Shown here: piece by piece, positions 11,401 through 21,581 of the stretch
Layout: the number at the start of each line of letters is the position of its first letter
Position numbering within the stretch: the first letter of the stretch is position 1
Position numbers and translations under genes: made by a program
Notes under the pieces: generated by a model
Told to the model about the DNA's origin: nothing
The model's database searches: none
Seen by the model: only the letters and a program-made list of their open reading frames with translations
From: Gossypium raimondii
Lineage: Eukaryota > Streptophyta > Magnoliopsida > Malvales > Malvaceae
NCBI RefSeq assembly: GCF_025698545.1
Contig: NC_068566.1
Span: 43,007,192-43,071,191, forward strand
Length of the DNA: 64,000 nucleotides
Reading direction: 5' to 3'

Positions 11401-13440
11401 GGAAAGCAGCCTTCAGCCTGAGACAGCCAATAACATCATAGAAGCTAGAATTCATGATTGTATAAGCAACCTTCGGTTTTCAATATCTCCAACAGCATTT
11501 TTTCAGGTTAGGACCTTGTGCCTGAGTTCCTTTCTTTTCTGGTTGAAACGTTTTTGGTGGTAAATCTGGATAATTTGCAACTGCAACTCTATTGCAGGTC
11601 AATACTCTTGCTGCTGAGAAATTATACTCACTTGCTGGTGAGTGGGCTGGTTTGGGTCCTGATACCTTACTGTTTGATATATGCTGTGGGACCGGGACGA
11701 TTGGACTCACGTTAGCGCATCGTGTTGGTATGGTAATACCACTATCCAATTCCCTCCCTTCATCATGCACGATTGAGACTCTACATCCCTGAATACATGA
11801 CATAGATTGAGCTCCATGTTGGATAATAATTGAAAAGAGTTACTATGCTGAGGCTTGTTGATGTTGTTCTTGTGAAGTATTAAACTAGTTGATTATGATT
11901 TCAGTTAAACTGTATATACATAGCAGATTCTCCCTTTTTAATAGCTGAACTTGTCTCGGCATTAAAATCTGCAGGTTATTGGCATTGAAATGAATGCTTC
12001 TGCAGTTCAAGATGCGTATAAGAATGCTGAGATTAATGGGATAAAAAATTGTAGATTCATATGTTCAAAGGTTTGATTTTCCTGCTTGCCTCCTTGCTTG
12101 ATTTAATTAGTTTGAGAGAAAAGGGGGGAGTATAGTTGTCGAACTGCATTTCTTTATTTCGTTATTTATTTATGTGCTCTCTATGAGGAACAGGCTGAGG
12201 ATGTAATAGAGTCTCTGTTGAAAGAGTACCTCAATGTTTCTGAAAAACAAGGTCAACTTTCAAGTGCCTTAGAAAGTAGTGAGAAAAGAATATTAACCGG
12301 TGAAGAGAAAGATACATTCACAACCAATGCACGTAATGATGGAGAGAGCTCGTGCCAAGAGCCTGAAAAATGTTCTTCAGAAAATGATGGAAAAGAGATC
12401 CAAAATCAACTTCAGGAAAGTTCCACATCCAAAGATGGAAATTCTTCGGTGCCACAATTCAAAAATGTTGTTGCTATTGTTGATCCTCCACGTATGGGAC
12501 TTCATCCCACTGTAAGTATTTGTACTCTTGATATACCAGCAGTTGTATTTGTTCCAATTCCTTTAAGCTCTATGATTATGACATGTATTTCATTATTGCC
12601 TTGTTAAATTTGATCCCTGTCAAGTAGCAGTTATTTTGAAGATTCTGGATCCACGCTGAATTCTCTCTAAAATTAGATTGCTTCACTGTTTTCAGAACCA
12701 GACCGGTCCATCCAGTTGGACCAGGAATTAGCTTGGGTACTGGTCCGGAGCAAGGGGTTGGACCAGTTGACCCACGAACTGGTTGAACCAGCAGTTGAAC
12801 CCTTTTTTTCTTTTTTTAATATTTATGGTTTTTAATAATTTATTCAATTGAACCGGCCAAAGCAGTCGGATTGAGAATTGGTGGTTTGACCTGTTTGACA
12901 ACAGGTCCAGTTTGAAAACCTTGGATGGCTTTAGTATTAGACACTGTTCTACTATCAGTTAATTTTTGCAAACCTATAGGTTTAAAAAAAAATTAAATGT
13001 AAATCTATCTCATCTTGTAATCTTGGATCTCATTTATTGTTTTCTGAAAAATCAGGTGATCAAAGTGTTAAGAACTCATGCTCCATTACGCAGGCTTGTG
13101 TAAGTTCTTGTTGTGAGCTTTTTATTTTGTTATTTTGGCTGTTTCATTCCCTCTCTTAGCAAACCTGAATTCGACCCTCATTCTGTTTCGTAGGTATATT
13201 TCTTGCAATCCCGAAAGCTTAGTGGCAAATGCCATTGAGCTCTGCACTCCATCTCCCGAGAAAGTTGAGAAAGGGAAGAAAGACAACCGAGGTTGGAGGA
13301 ACATGAGTAGTGCCGGTTTAGCACGGCACAGAGCCAAGTCTATGCCTATTTCAGAGCCTTTCCAACCTGTAAAAGCCATGGCTGTCGACCTTTTCCCGCA
13401 TACTCCACACTGTGAAATGGTAATGCTCTTGGAGCGATAG
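8432..13440 (+). CDS. CCCH zinc finger / TrmA-type tRNA (uracil-5-)-methyltransferase, TRMT2A-like
   Basis: Fourteen exons join in frame: 8432-8968, 9357-9449, 9544-9873, 9963-10035, 10205-10337, 10409-10562, 10712-10792, 11049-11171, 11333-11506, 11598-11732, 11975-12070, 12194-12511, 13056-13099, 13194-13440. All have GT-AG introns and give about 845 residues. A CCCH finger (C73, C83, C89, H93; spacing 9-5-3) follows a disordered start. Residues about 155-230 resemble a degenerate RRM. The C-terminal half is a class I methyltransferase, with motif [11 protein letters not shown] at 593-602, DPPR at 740-743, the catalytic-cysteine loop YISCNP (C768) and a late HCE (E838) as candidate general base. 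This is the layout of the plant zinc-finger CCCH protein 24 group, relatives of animal TRMT2A and bacterial TrmA, which make 5-methyluridine in tRNA. A charged insert at about 650-730 separates motif I from DPPR. Nuclear or cytosolic location is not evident. Confidence 0.92.
12690..12930. repeat. GGTT/AACC-rich repeat in intron 12 of the CCCH methyltransferase gene
   Basis: This stretch is dense in variants of GAACCAGTT, GGACCAGTT and TTGAACCGG on both strands, with an A/T-rich centre. Similar sequence occurs at about 14315-14525 and 15325-15560. It looks like a dispersed non-autonomous repeat. Clear ends and target duplications were not found. Confidence 0.5.
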
Positions 13441-14150
13441 TATGGCCTACACTCAATGGAACATGAATATATTGCAGAAGATTTAGTCGACAGTCTAGCA
13501 ACATAAATTTTGATGCTCAAAGTTGAATCCTTCATGTTGACTATTGTTTTTAAATTCCATAATGAAATTTCCCTGGCATGGGTGAACTTCCTCTTATTGT
13601 TGGTCTCTCTCATATATGCTACTATAAGAATTCTCTTGGTCGACCTTGCTTCAAACATTGAAGTTGAACCCCTTGATTCTGGTAAGTCTCTCTTACTAAT
13701 ATGTGGTTGGTTCAACTTGTTTGTCACGCTAATGGAGTTAGTGGACCTCAAAGAGATAAAGTTAGGACGGACTTGTCTCCACCATGAATAGTAAGATTTC
13801 GTGGATGACGGGTCTTGTGGGATATGATAGTGGTGCAGTCGCTTGAGTTTTATTTGCTGAGCCTGCCCTGGCCTTTATTTTTCCATTCCTTCCCTCCCAA
13901 GGCAAGTCCCATCCCACCATTTTCATACGTTTATATCTTTATGCAGTAGTTCCTTCTGTCTGTTTATTCTTTTGTTTCATATAATTTTACCCTAAACAGT
14001 TATTGGAAAAAAAAAAAAGCCATATCTCATCGAAGTCATATATATAGAGTTATAGACTAACTGGTTTTCTCTGCACTTCTTCATGGTTCATATCTTCTTT
14101 TCTAACACTTTTGATGTGTGTTTGTATATATTATATTGATTAGATTATAG
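13441..14150. other. Downstream region of the CCCH methyltransferase gene, no further gene
   Basis: The first few hundred bases after the stop probably include the 3' UTR. A 93-residue frame at 13510-13791 is hydrophobic at its start but has no recognisable domain or splice context. It is most likely chance sequence. Confidence 0.4.
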
Positions 14151-14665
14151 TTTTGGTCTCTCTACTATGTTTAAATGTTTAAATTTGAGGTTAGTCTATT
14201 TATTTTTATAATGTCATTAGTTAGTTTAAATAATTAACACGGTTAACTATTCTAGTTAAAATATTATCATGAATTTTTCTTAAAAACACTCATTTTAACC
14301 AATGATTTTTAAATTCAGATTGGTGGTCGAATTGGTCTAGCCACTGGTTTGACTAGTCTAATAGGTTTGATTAAAAATTTAAAAAATTAAAAAAACTCGG
14401 TTCAATCACCAGTTTAATTGGTTTGTATTGGTTCTTGATCTAATGGTTTAAATCGACTCTTCGGACCAGTATCTTAGTTAGTTTTTCGTCCGATCAGCCA
14501 GTCTAGTTCAAACAACAATGATTTTAACTCATTGAGCTGTGGAAGGGTTGTTTTAAATATAAAAAATTCACCCTAGCATTTTAATTGGAATAGTTAACTT
14601 TGTTAACTATTTGGATTAATTAACTAGGAATCCAATTATAGGGATCAATGTCATAATTTGACCTA
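14150..14665. mobile_element. Inverted-repeat DNA element with a nested GGTT-type repeat
   Basis: The ends are inverted copies of about 110 bases. The left side carries GGTTAACTATTCTAGTTAAAA, and the right side in reverse carries AGTTAACTATTCCAATTAAAA. A TGGTCTCTCTACTATG-like motif lies near the left outer edge. A foreign GGTT/AACC-rich segment (about 14315-14525) sits in the middle. The same end sequence recurs around 36295-36800, 45110-45440 and 61525-61890, which defines a local family. Confidence 0.55.
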
Positions 14666-15324
14666 TAATATATGCCCTTGTTTTCTTTATTGACAAATAT
14701 CTTGCATCTAGTCCTAAATCCTAATGATAGTATTAGTGGGGGATGTCCCTTTTTCTCAACTCTTGTATGCATACATGTATATTATTTTCTTTCAACCATT
14801 ATGGCACTTAGCTGCCTTGAAAGTCTTGTTGGGGGTCCCTCCATTTTCCCTTTCCCACCTCTGGACATTTATTATATATTCTTTTAATTGCCCACCTCAG
14901 TTTTTTTAATCCAAATTATTCCCTCCACCCCTCCATGTTTGGAACATTCTTACATGACTGCACTCTTCCACCAAATTATTTTAAAAAAATACAGATTCTG
15001 ACATCATTTTATGGTAATAAACATTAGTTACTGCTGGAGTTTAAGGTATTAAGCATGAAAAGGTACAAAGTAGTGGGCTGACATCAACCCACATTGAAAT
15101 TGAAAGAAAAGTAGACATCGACAAAGAAATCCAAGAGATACCAAATTTGACTTGTTAGCCTCAACTGGTGCTTCTTGGAGATGCCAAATTTGCCTTATCT
15201 ACTTCTGCTAATGTCTAGGTTCATGGATGTCACTCATTTATAATTGCTTTTTGTTTTGTTTTTATCTTTGTCAAGTTTAGTCTTTGTAATTCAGTTGTAA
15301 CCAATGGAATCGTTACCATAACTT

Positions 15325-15560
15325 CGGAGAAGGATCAAACTTCTGTAAAATCGATTCAACTGATTAAAAATAGATTAGTTGAATCGAATTTAATTTCATC
15401 TAAATGTTTAATTGGTTATAATTTATAAAATGAACTTTTATTTTATTATTTATTTGTGTTAATTAATTTTTCTTATTTTTCTATTTTATTAAAATTAAAA
15501 AATATTTTGTAATGGTTGAACCATTTGAATCGAGTTTGGTTCGATTATAAGAACATTGCT
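15325..15560. repeat. GATTCAA/GGTTGAA-type dispersed repeat
   Basis: The outer parts hold inverted variants of AAATCGATTCAACTGATT and GAACCATTTGAATCGAG around an AT-rich core. It is related in style to the GGTT-rich segments at 12.7 and 14.4 kb. It has no coding capacity. Confidence 0.4.
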
Positions 15561-16304
15561 CTATGTTATAATTGTATTTTGCAAATTTTAAATTTTTAAT
15601 AATAATGTAAGTGATTGCATTAAATTGTTTCAATTTATTATTTTCAAAATTCTATATAGTAAACATATTATCATATTATTCGTAAAAGAACAAACACCAT
15701 TTTAGTTAGTGGTTTCAATAGCTACACTTTGAGTTAGAAGTTGAGTTTCAAAATTCTAAAAATATAATAATTAAAATTAATTAAATTTGATTACTTGGGC
15801 ATAATATAAGGGTTAATAACAATAAATTATAATTTATTCAGCACATGATTTTAGTATATATAATTGTTTAATATATAATATATTCGCATATTTATAATTT
15901 TAATATGTATTAAAAGCATAAACATATAGAAGATCAACAATAAATTCCAAACCGAAATTCACAAAACAGGATGCTGCAGTTGCTGTCAAAACGACGACAA
16001 GAAGTGATGGCCAACATTCAAGTTTCATTTTTCAGGCCACTTTGAGTAAATATTTATTAAAAAAAAGTTCTCAAACTTAATTTTAAACCACAGATTTTTA
16101 TTCCCAGAATCTTGATAGATTGACAGTACCACCTTTCTTTTTCTCTATTGGGTGGAGGAGAATAAAAAAACATTAGCAATTAAAGATAGCATCACTTCTT
16201 GATTAACACATGATTCCATAGGTTTTGTACAAAAATGGAAACACATGATTTCATAGGTTTTTCACCAATTTTAATATCTTTTTCAAGTCTATCACGGTAA
16301 AAAG

Positions 16305-16720
16305 ATTCCAACCACCAGCTTCTCCTGGATGGGTTAAGATCAACGTGGATGGTTCAGTGTCAAGAAGGCGGCAATAGGTGAGGTGGTGAGAGGCTGGGGC
16401 TGTCCTAGAAGGTCTAAAACTAGCATGGGGTCGAGGCTTTAGATAGGTAGAATTACAAGGTTTTTCGGAACGATCTAGCAACAGAAAGTAATATTGATGA
16501 AATTAGGATGATACATGATTAGTGCTCCAAGAATTGACAATTTAAGTTTCAGTACATTCGGAGGGATGAGAATGAAGTTGCTGATTAGTTAGTTAAATTA
16601 TGTGGAGACAAATTAAATCGTTTGGTTATTCTTAATGATCCACCACATTTAGTGAAAGGTCTCCTCTCCACCAAATAATAATGAAAGATGGTAGACATGA
16701 CCTAATTTGTTTTTATACCA
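16305..16720 (+). pseudogene. RNase H-like retroelement relic
   Basis: A frame starts PPASPGWVKINVDGS, the standard opening of the RNase H-like domain in plant LINE-type proteins (K-x-N-x-D-G). After stops and frame changes the second block reads LEGLKLAWGRGFR, then VELQ. A third, near 16630, reads LVILNDPPHLV. The order of blocks is that of the family, but many stops show the copy is dead. Confidence 0.7.
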
Positions 16721-16904
16721 AAAAAAATATCATTTTCAAAATTATGTTTATTGAAAAATTATTTTTCAGATTCAGAGAAAATATATATTTTTTGAAATAT
16801 TTTGAAATTTGTAAATGTCAAGTTTAATATAAAAATTTGATTGCAAAACGTTTATATATCTTTTATTATCATTATATATATTTAAAGTATATTTAATTTT
16901 GGGA

Positions 16905-17890
16905 TAATAGCAAAAATTACCCCTGAACTTTACCAAATCTTTCATTGTGATAGTTATACTTTTCAATTGTCTTATGTGATACTTTTTGTTCCATCAATTG
17001 TCGAATGTGATACTCCGATCTAGCACCGTTAATTTAAGACATAGATGGACACAGGACCCACTAAAAGAGTGCCGTGTGGCGGCATTGTGGACCATACTGC
17101 AAAAGCAAAATAATCAACAAAGGACTTTGATAAAAAAATCCCCTCTTCTATTCTCTTTGAAGATTGATTGTTTTTATTGAGCTTATTGTTTGAATTTTGA
17201 TTGGGTTTTTATGATGGGTTAGGTGAGGTTTTGACACGATTGGGGCTAGAAGATGGAATCGGGTAATGGGTTGGGGGACGATGGTGGTGGGTATGGGAAT
17301 GGAGTGGTGCTTTGAGGTTGTGTCGTTAGTGTAATGGTGGTGGGCAGTGTAAGTTGTAGTATTTAGGGTTAAAGACGGTGTGGGAGTCAAGAGAAGGGAT
17401 TGGATGTTTTAAAGGGATGTGATTGGTGCATTTAGAGAGGGGCCGAGAGTGAAAATTGGTGTTGCTGGGAGGAGGAGATGGTGACCAGTGGAGGTGTGGG
17501 AGATTAGGAGAGTCGTAAGGTTGATGGTGATCCAAATAATGGAGAAGGCAAAGAGGCAAAAGACAGGGGGAGGAAGACTCTGTTGGTGCCAGTGATCGAA
17601 GTAAGTCATTGGAAGTCTGGTCGACAGCCGCGGCGGCCAAAAGGGAGTTCGTTTCAATTTAATTTATTTATTTTTAAAAATGATTTTGACCTTAAAAATG
17701 AAATGGATAATTTCTAACAAGTCCCTATGGTCAGCACGTATAATTTTTTGCTGTGGCCCACAAGGCCATGTGGCATTGTAACAGTGGGCCACATTTCAAT
17801 TATTGTCATAACTTAACATCGGAAAAATAGTATAGATACCAAATTGGATAAATTGAAAGTACAACTACCATTTGAATGCCCCTTAAATTT
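16905..17890. mobile_element. MULE-like element with long degenerate inverted repeats and a GC-rich core
   Basis: The left end (16905-17110) and right end (17715-17890) are degenerate inverted copies about 180-200 bp long. Matching pairs include GATAGTTATACTTTTCAATTG with GGTAGTTGTACTTTCAATTT, and GGACCCACT...TTGTGGACCATACTGCAAAA with GGCCCACT...TTGTGGGCCACAGCAAAAA. Between them is a GC-rich core (17200-17650) unlike its surroundings, with open frames on the minus strand (17326-17640 and 17409-17657). Long inverted repeats around a foreign-looking core are what Pack-MULEs show. The core was not recognised, so capture is an inference. Confidence 0.5.
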
Positions 17891-17899
17891 TAATTTAGT

Positions 17900-19900
17900 C
17901 CTTGAAATCGAAATAGCTATATTCTTCAATTTTAAGTCTCGGTTTTAAAATCGATCTCAATTACATCCTTTAGGAACCCTCTACTATTCATTACTACTAA
18001 AATTTCACATAAAATTTACATTTTATTCACTTTAAATTTTTGAACAAAATTAACAATTAAACATATAATCTAGTTTTTTTCATATCTAAGCTTAAAATTT
18101 ATCGATTTAACACCAAATTCTCAAGAAACCAACAATGACAAGTTTAAAAATTTTAACAGTTTTACAAGTTGATATACAGACTAACTAAATTAAGCTCTTA
18201 TAACCTAAAAATATAAGAAAAGCTTACCAATTAGGGACCAATTGCTCAAAAATGATTTTCCTTTTGAGTTTTTACGTTTGTTTCGATGAAGATAGGAAGA
18301 AGAAGAAGAAGAGTAAAATTCCACTAAGTTTTTACTTATATACTTTAATTAAGCATTTAATTACTTAATTATTTTAATTAAACTTTAATTAATTAAACAT
18401 AATCATCATTAATCAAAACGAGTGGATTCTTACATCACAATCCACTAAGTCATAAAATAAAATGATTTAATTATCATTTGGGACCTTCAATTAATTGTAG
18501 TTTAAGTCCCTAAGTCTTTGACCAAATAAAAACTTATAGTGATAAGACTTACAATTTAATCCCTATACCTTAATTAAGCAATTAATAAACAAAATTGATG
18601 GGTCAAACTTTAATAAACTTTTATACCAACCCCGTAAATATTTTATGGGTCCAGTTTATGAAAATGGGGTTCCAAAACTGTCTTTTCTAGCACCATTGAA
18701 AATTGAACTGTTAAAGTGATGCATCTCGAACAAAACTTTATTGCTTCAGCCTTATGTGAACCGTACACGTGAGCCCTAAAAGATTTTATTGGTTGCCTTA
18801 AAACACTAATATGATTAGTTGTAGTTACCCCAAACCCTAATATGATTGGTTGGCCCTAATAGCTACATTAAGGTCAGCATGGGATACCAACTTTAAAACC
18901 GACACCTCTAGGTGCTGACTTCCACAATGGTATAAAAATAGAAGCCGACTCCTAGAGGTGCCAACTTTGAAGTTGGTACCCCAAGTTGCCGACATCATAT
19001 ATTTCACTAATTAAATGTTATACCCAACTATTTTCCTAAATATTTGTTTAAAGAAGTATATTTGGTAAAAAAAGCTTGAATCAAAAGTATTTTTTTAATT
19101 TCTTGTTTCATGTAATGAATATTTTATTAAGTGGATGTCTATCAAGATCTAGATAAGTTTTTATGAACTTTAAATTCTAGTAGTTATTAAAAGTAGAGTT
19201 CTATTTCATTTATATTTTCTATGTTTATAAATATAGACTTTGGAGAAGCATTGTGAATTACTTCTATTGATCAATGAAATACGCTCTCTCTTTTGCTTTC
19301 CTATCTCATCTTTTATTTTATGACATTTCACAAATTATCAATAAAGAGATATATAGACGCGGTCGCTTATTGTCATATGGAATTTTCTTTAAATGAATTT
19401 AAGGTTTTAGGTAATGAATATTGTATAGTTTAGATATCATTTCGACAAAAGAAAAATTAAATATCTAATTTGAGAAAATGTTATAGTTTAAATAACAATT
19501 TGTTTCTTCAAAAAAAAATCCAATTTGTTATTTGAACTTATTTAAAAGAAAAAATATTATAAATATCAAAATCGGCTGAGTTGAGGCTTTGAATTTTGAG
19601 TATTGGAGCTCAAGTTCCATCTATATTTTAAACAAGTTTAATATTTTTATCCAAATCTATTTTTTAAGTCTAATATTTTTGTCCAATCCTTCTCATATTT
19701 CGGACAAACTTTGAGGCTAAAATGAATAACCAGACACTTAAATAGATCTAATCATAATTTAGTTTGCCAAGATTTCAATATTTGATTTATCTTTTGTTAC
19801 CAATTTGTTATAAGTAAGAATAATCATGATTATGTTCATTGACCTTAGTTCAATCGACATAATTGTTGTTGCAATAATTCAAGCTAAGCTAAACATTCTT
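17900..19900. other. Intergenic DNA with LTR-like fragments
   Basis: AT-rich sequence without genes. A short hairpin lies at 18881-18982. The stretch around 19190-19310 has a TATAAATA motif followed by a CAATGAAATACGCTCTCTC segment, resembling the transcription start and polyadenylation part of a retroelement LTR. No matching second LTR, primer binding site or coding region was found. Confidence 0.35.
18881..18982. repeat. Hairpin with about 40-bp arms
   Basis: The left arm begins GGGATACCAACTTTAAAA and contains ACACCTCTAGGTGCTGACTTC. The right arm in reverse begins GGGGTACCAACTTC and contains GCACCTCTAGGAGTCGGCTTC. The core CACCTCTAG with its partner CTAGAGGTG also makes each arm partly self-complementary. 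Confidence 0.7.
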
Positions 19901-19909
19901 TTGTTGATT

Positions 19910-20520
19910 TAAGGGATAATGAGGATTATGGGTGAAAATAAGCATTTAAAAAAAATAAAAAACCAACACTTTTTGTTTTGGTTATGCATAAAGATGTTTT
20001 CCTTTCAATACGAGTTCGAGTACGTTGAAGTGCGTTTTCTCCAATTCTTATGTTGGTTGCGATCGGCTAATATCACCCCTTTCGTTTTTTTAGCTTTTAG
20101 TCTTCGGAATTGGGGTGGTTTCCTTTTCTTTTTCTTTTTTTAGGCTTGTTTTCTCGCCGGCAAGCCACCGATCTCCTTATAAGGTGCTGCCACTAGGTTT
20201 TCTCATTGGCTGAAGTTTCATTGGTTTTTGGGTTCCGTCACATCGCACACCTTCATTTGGTAGTTGACTCCTCTTTATGGTCAGTGGATCTTTTCCATCG
20301 CTGCTTCTCGATTAGCTTTTTTGTTGACCGACAACTTCTTTTTTGTGAGGGGAGGGGGTGACCGTAACATGGTCTCTTAATGGAGGCATTCATGCCGACA
20401 ACGGGTGCAACTGCCTTGCTTCTTGCATTTCCAGTTACCTGTGATGATCCCTTTTTCTCCCCCTTTGATGACGGGATGACTCTGATTTTTTTTTAAATTG
20501 TTGGTTAGGACACACTTTCA
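19910..20520. other. GC-richer unassigned patch
   Basis: In contrast to its flanks this stretch is mixed-composition and pyrimidine-rich on the + strand, with blocks such as CTCGCCGGCAAGCCACCG. It has no long open frame. A retroelement untranslated region or a decayed gene fragment are both possible. Confidence 0.3.
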
Positions 20521-20599
20521 TGGATGAGTACTGCAATTATGAGTAATTACTTTTTCCAAGTTAAAATCATCACTCCCTCCCACTTTCATTCTTAGGTTT

Positions 20600-21195
20600 A
20601 GGATTAATTACATTAAATATCCCTAAACTCTGAGTCAATCCTAAATCGACCTCTAAATTTTATAGCCCTTCAATCGAATCCTAGAACTAAAATACTATCA
20701 GCTTGAATCTAATGTGATTCCTTTTTGTATAAATTAATACATATTTTTACATAAAGTTGACATTTAATACCAAAGCTTACAAATAAATTGACAGGACTTG
20801 ATTGGGATAATGTTTTAGTTTAAAGATTTAATTGTAATGTACTACCTGTCCCTATAGTTGGTTTATTTTAAGATTTAGTCTCTATAATTAAAAAATTAGA
20901 AATTAAATCTTCCTACCTTTTCAATTTAAAATGCTCATCCAATAATTAACATTATAATTTTGTTTGTCAAAATATTTCAATCTAGTATGTTAATTTTCTG
21001 TCAACCGCATACCGTATCATATAAAGTTAGCGCAATCAACATGTCATATTAATGAACTTTGATAGAAAATATTAACGGCTAAAACTTTTACATTGAAAAA
21101 GGTAAGATAAATTAATTTTTATTTTTAAAATATAGGGACTAAATTTCAAACTTTATCAAAACACAGGGACTAACAATACATTTTAACCTAAAATT
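20600..21195. mobile_element. Two adjacent MITE-like inverted-repeat elements
   Basis: One element spans about 20600-20840, with end motif ATTACATTAAATATCCCTAAACT and a reverse counterpart ATTACAATTAAATCTTTAAACT. The second spans about 20840-21190. Its left end AATGTACTACCTGTCCCTA and GATTTAGTCTCTATAATT have inverted counterparts AATGTATTGTTAGTCCCTG and AATTTAGTCCCTATATTTT at the right. Neither has coding capacity. The ends abut or overlap slightly. Confidence 0.5.
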
Positions 21196-21320
21196 TAACT
21201 TTTGGATTGTTACGAATAACAAAAAGCTAAAATGAATAAGTTAAAACATCTACTGATGCTGTGGACCGTAGTTTGGCAAGAAGAGTGTCAATATAAGTAG
21301 GCCATATTTTATTCTTCACT

Positions 21321-21322
<2 letters not shown>

Positions 21323-21353
<31 letters not shown>
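21323..21353. repeat. (AT)n microsatellite
   Basis: About 15 uninterrupted TA dinucleotides, roughly 230 bases upstream of the RING-CH gene start codon. It may contribute a TATA-like region and is likely to vary in length. Confidence 0.9.
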
Positions 21354-21356
<3 letters not shown>

Positions 21357-21581
21357 AATGAAGTTTTTAGATTTCACGAGGAAGATTAATTATCGACAAA
21401 TATTCTATAAAAATGTAATATTAAATTAATTCGAAAATTTATGAAACTGGTAAATATAATTATTTTTAAAAATATTAATGGCAGAAAAATTATGATACAG
21501 TGTATAACTATTCAAGTGGATCCCTCACCTCTCTCTCTGTATATCTTTTGAGCTCTCTGGGATATTTCTTTGATTTTGTTG

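Noticed and set aside
18700-19340. Possible pararetrovirus or copia LTR fragment
   Set aside because: Only promoter-like and hairpin motifs are visible; there is no coding region or second LTR to support a named element.
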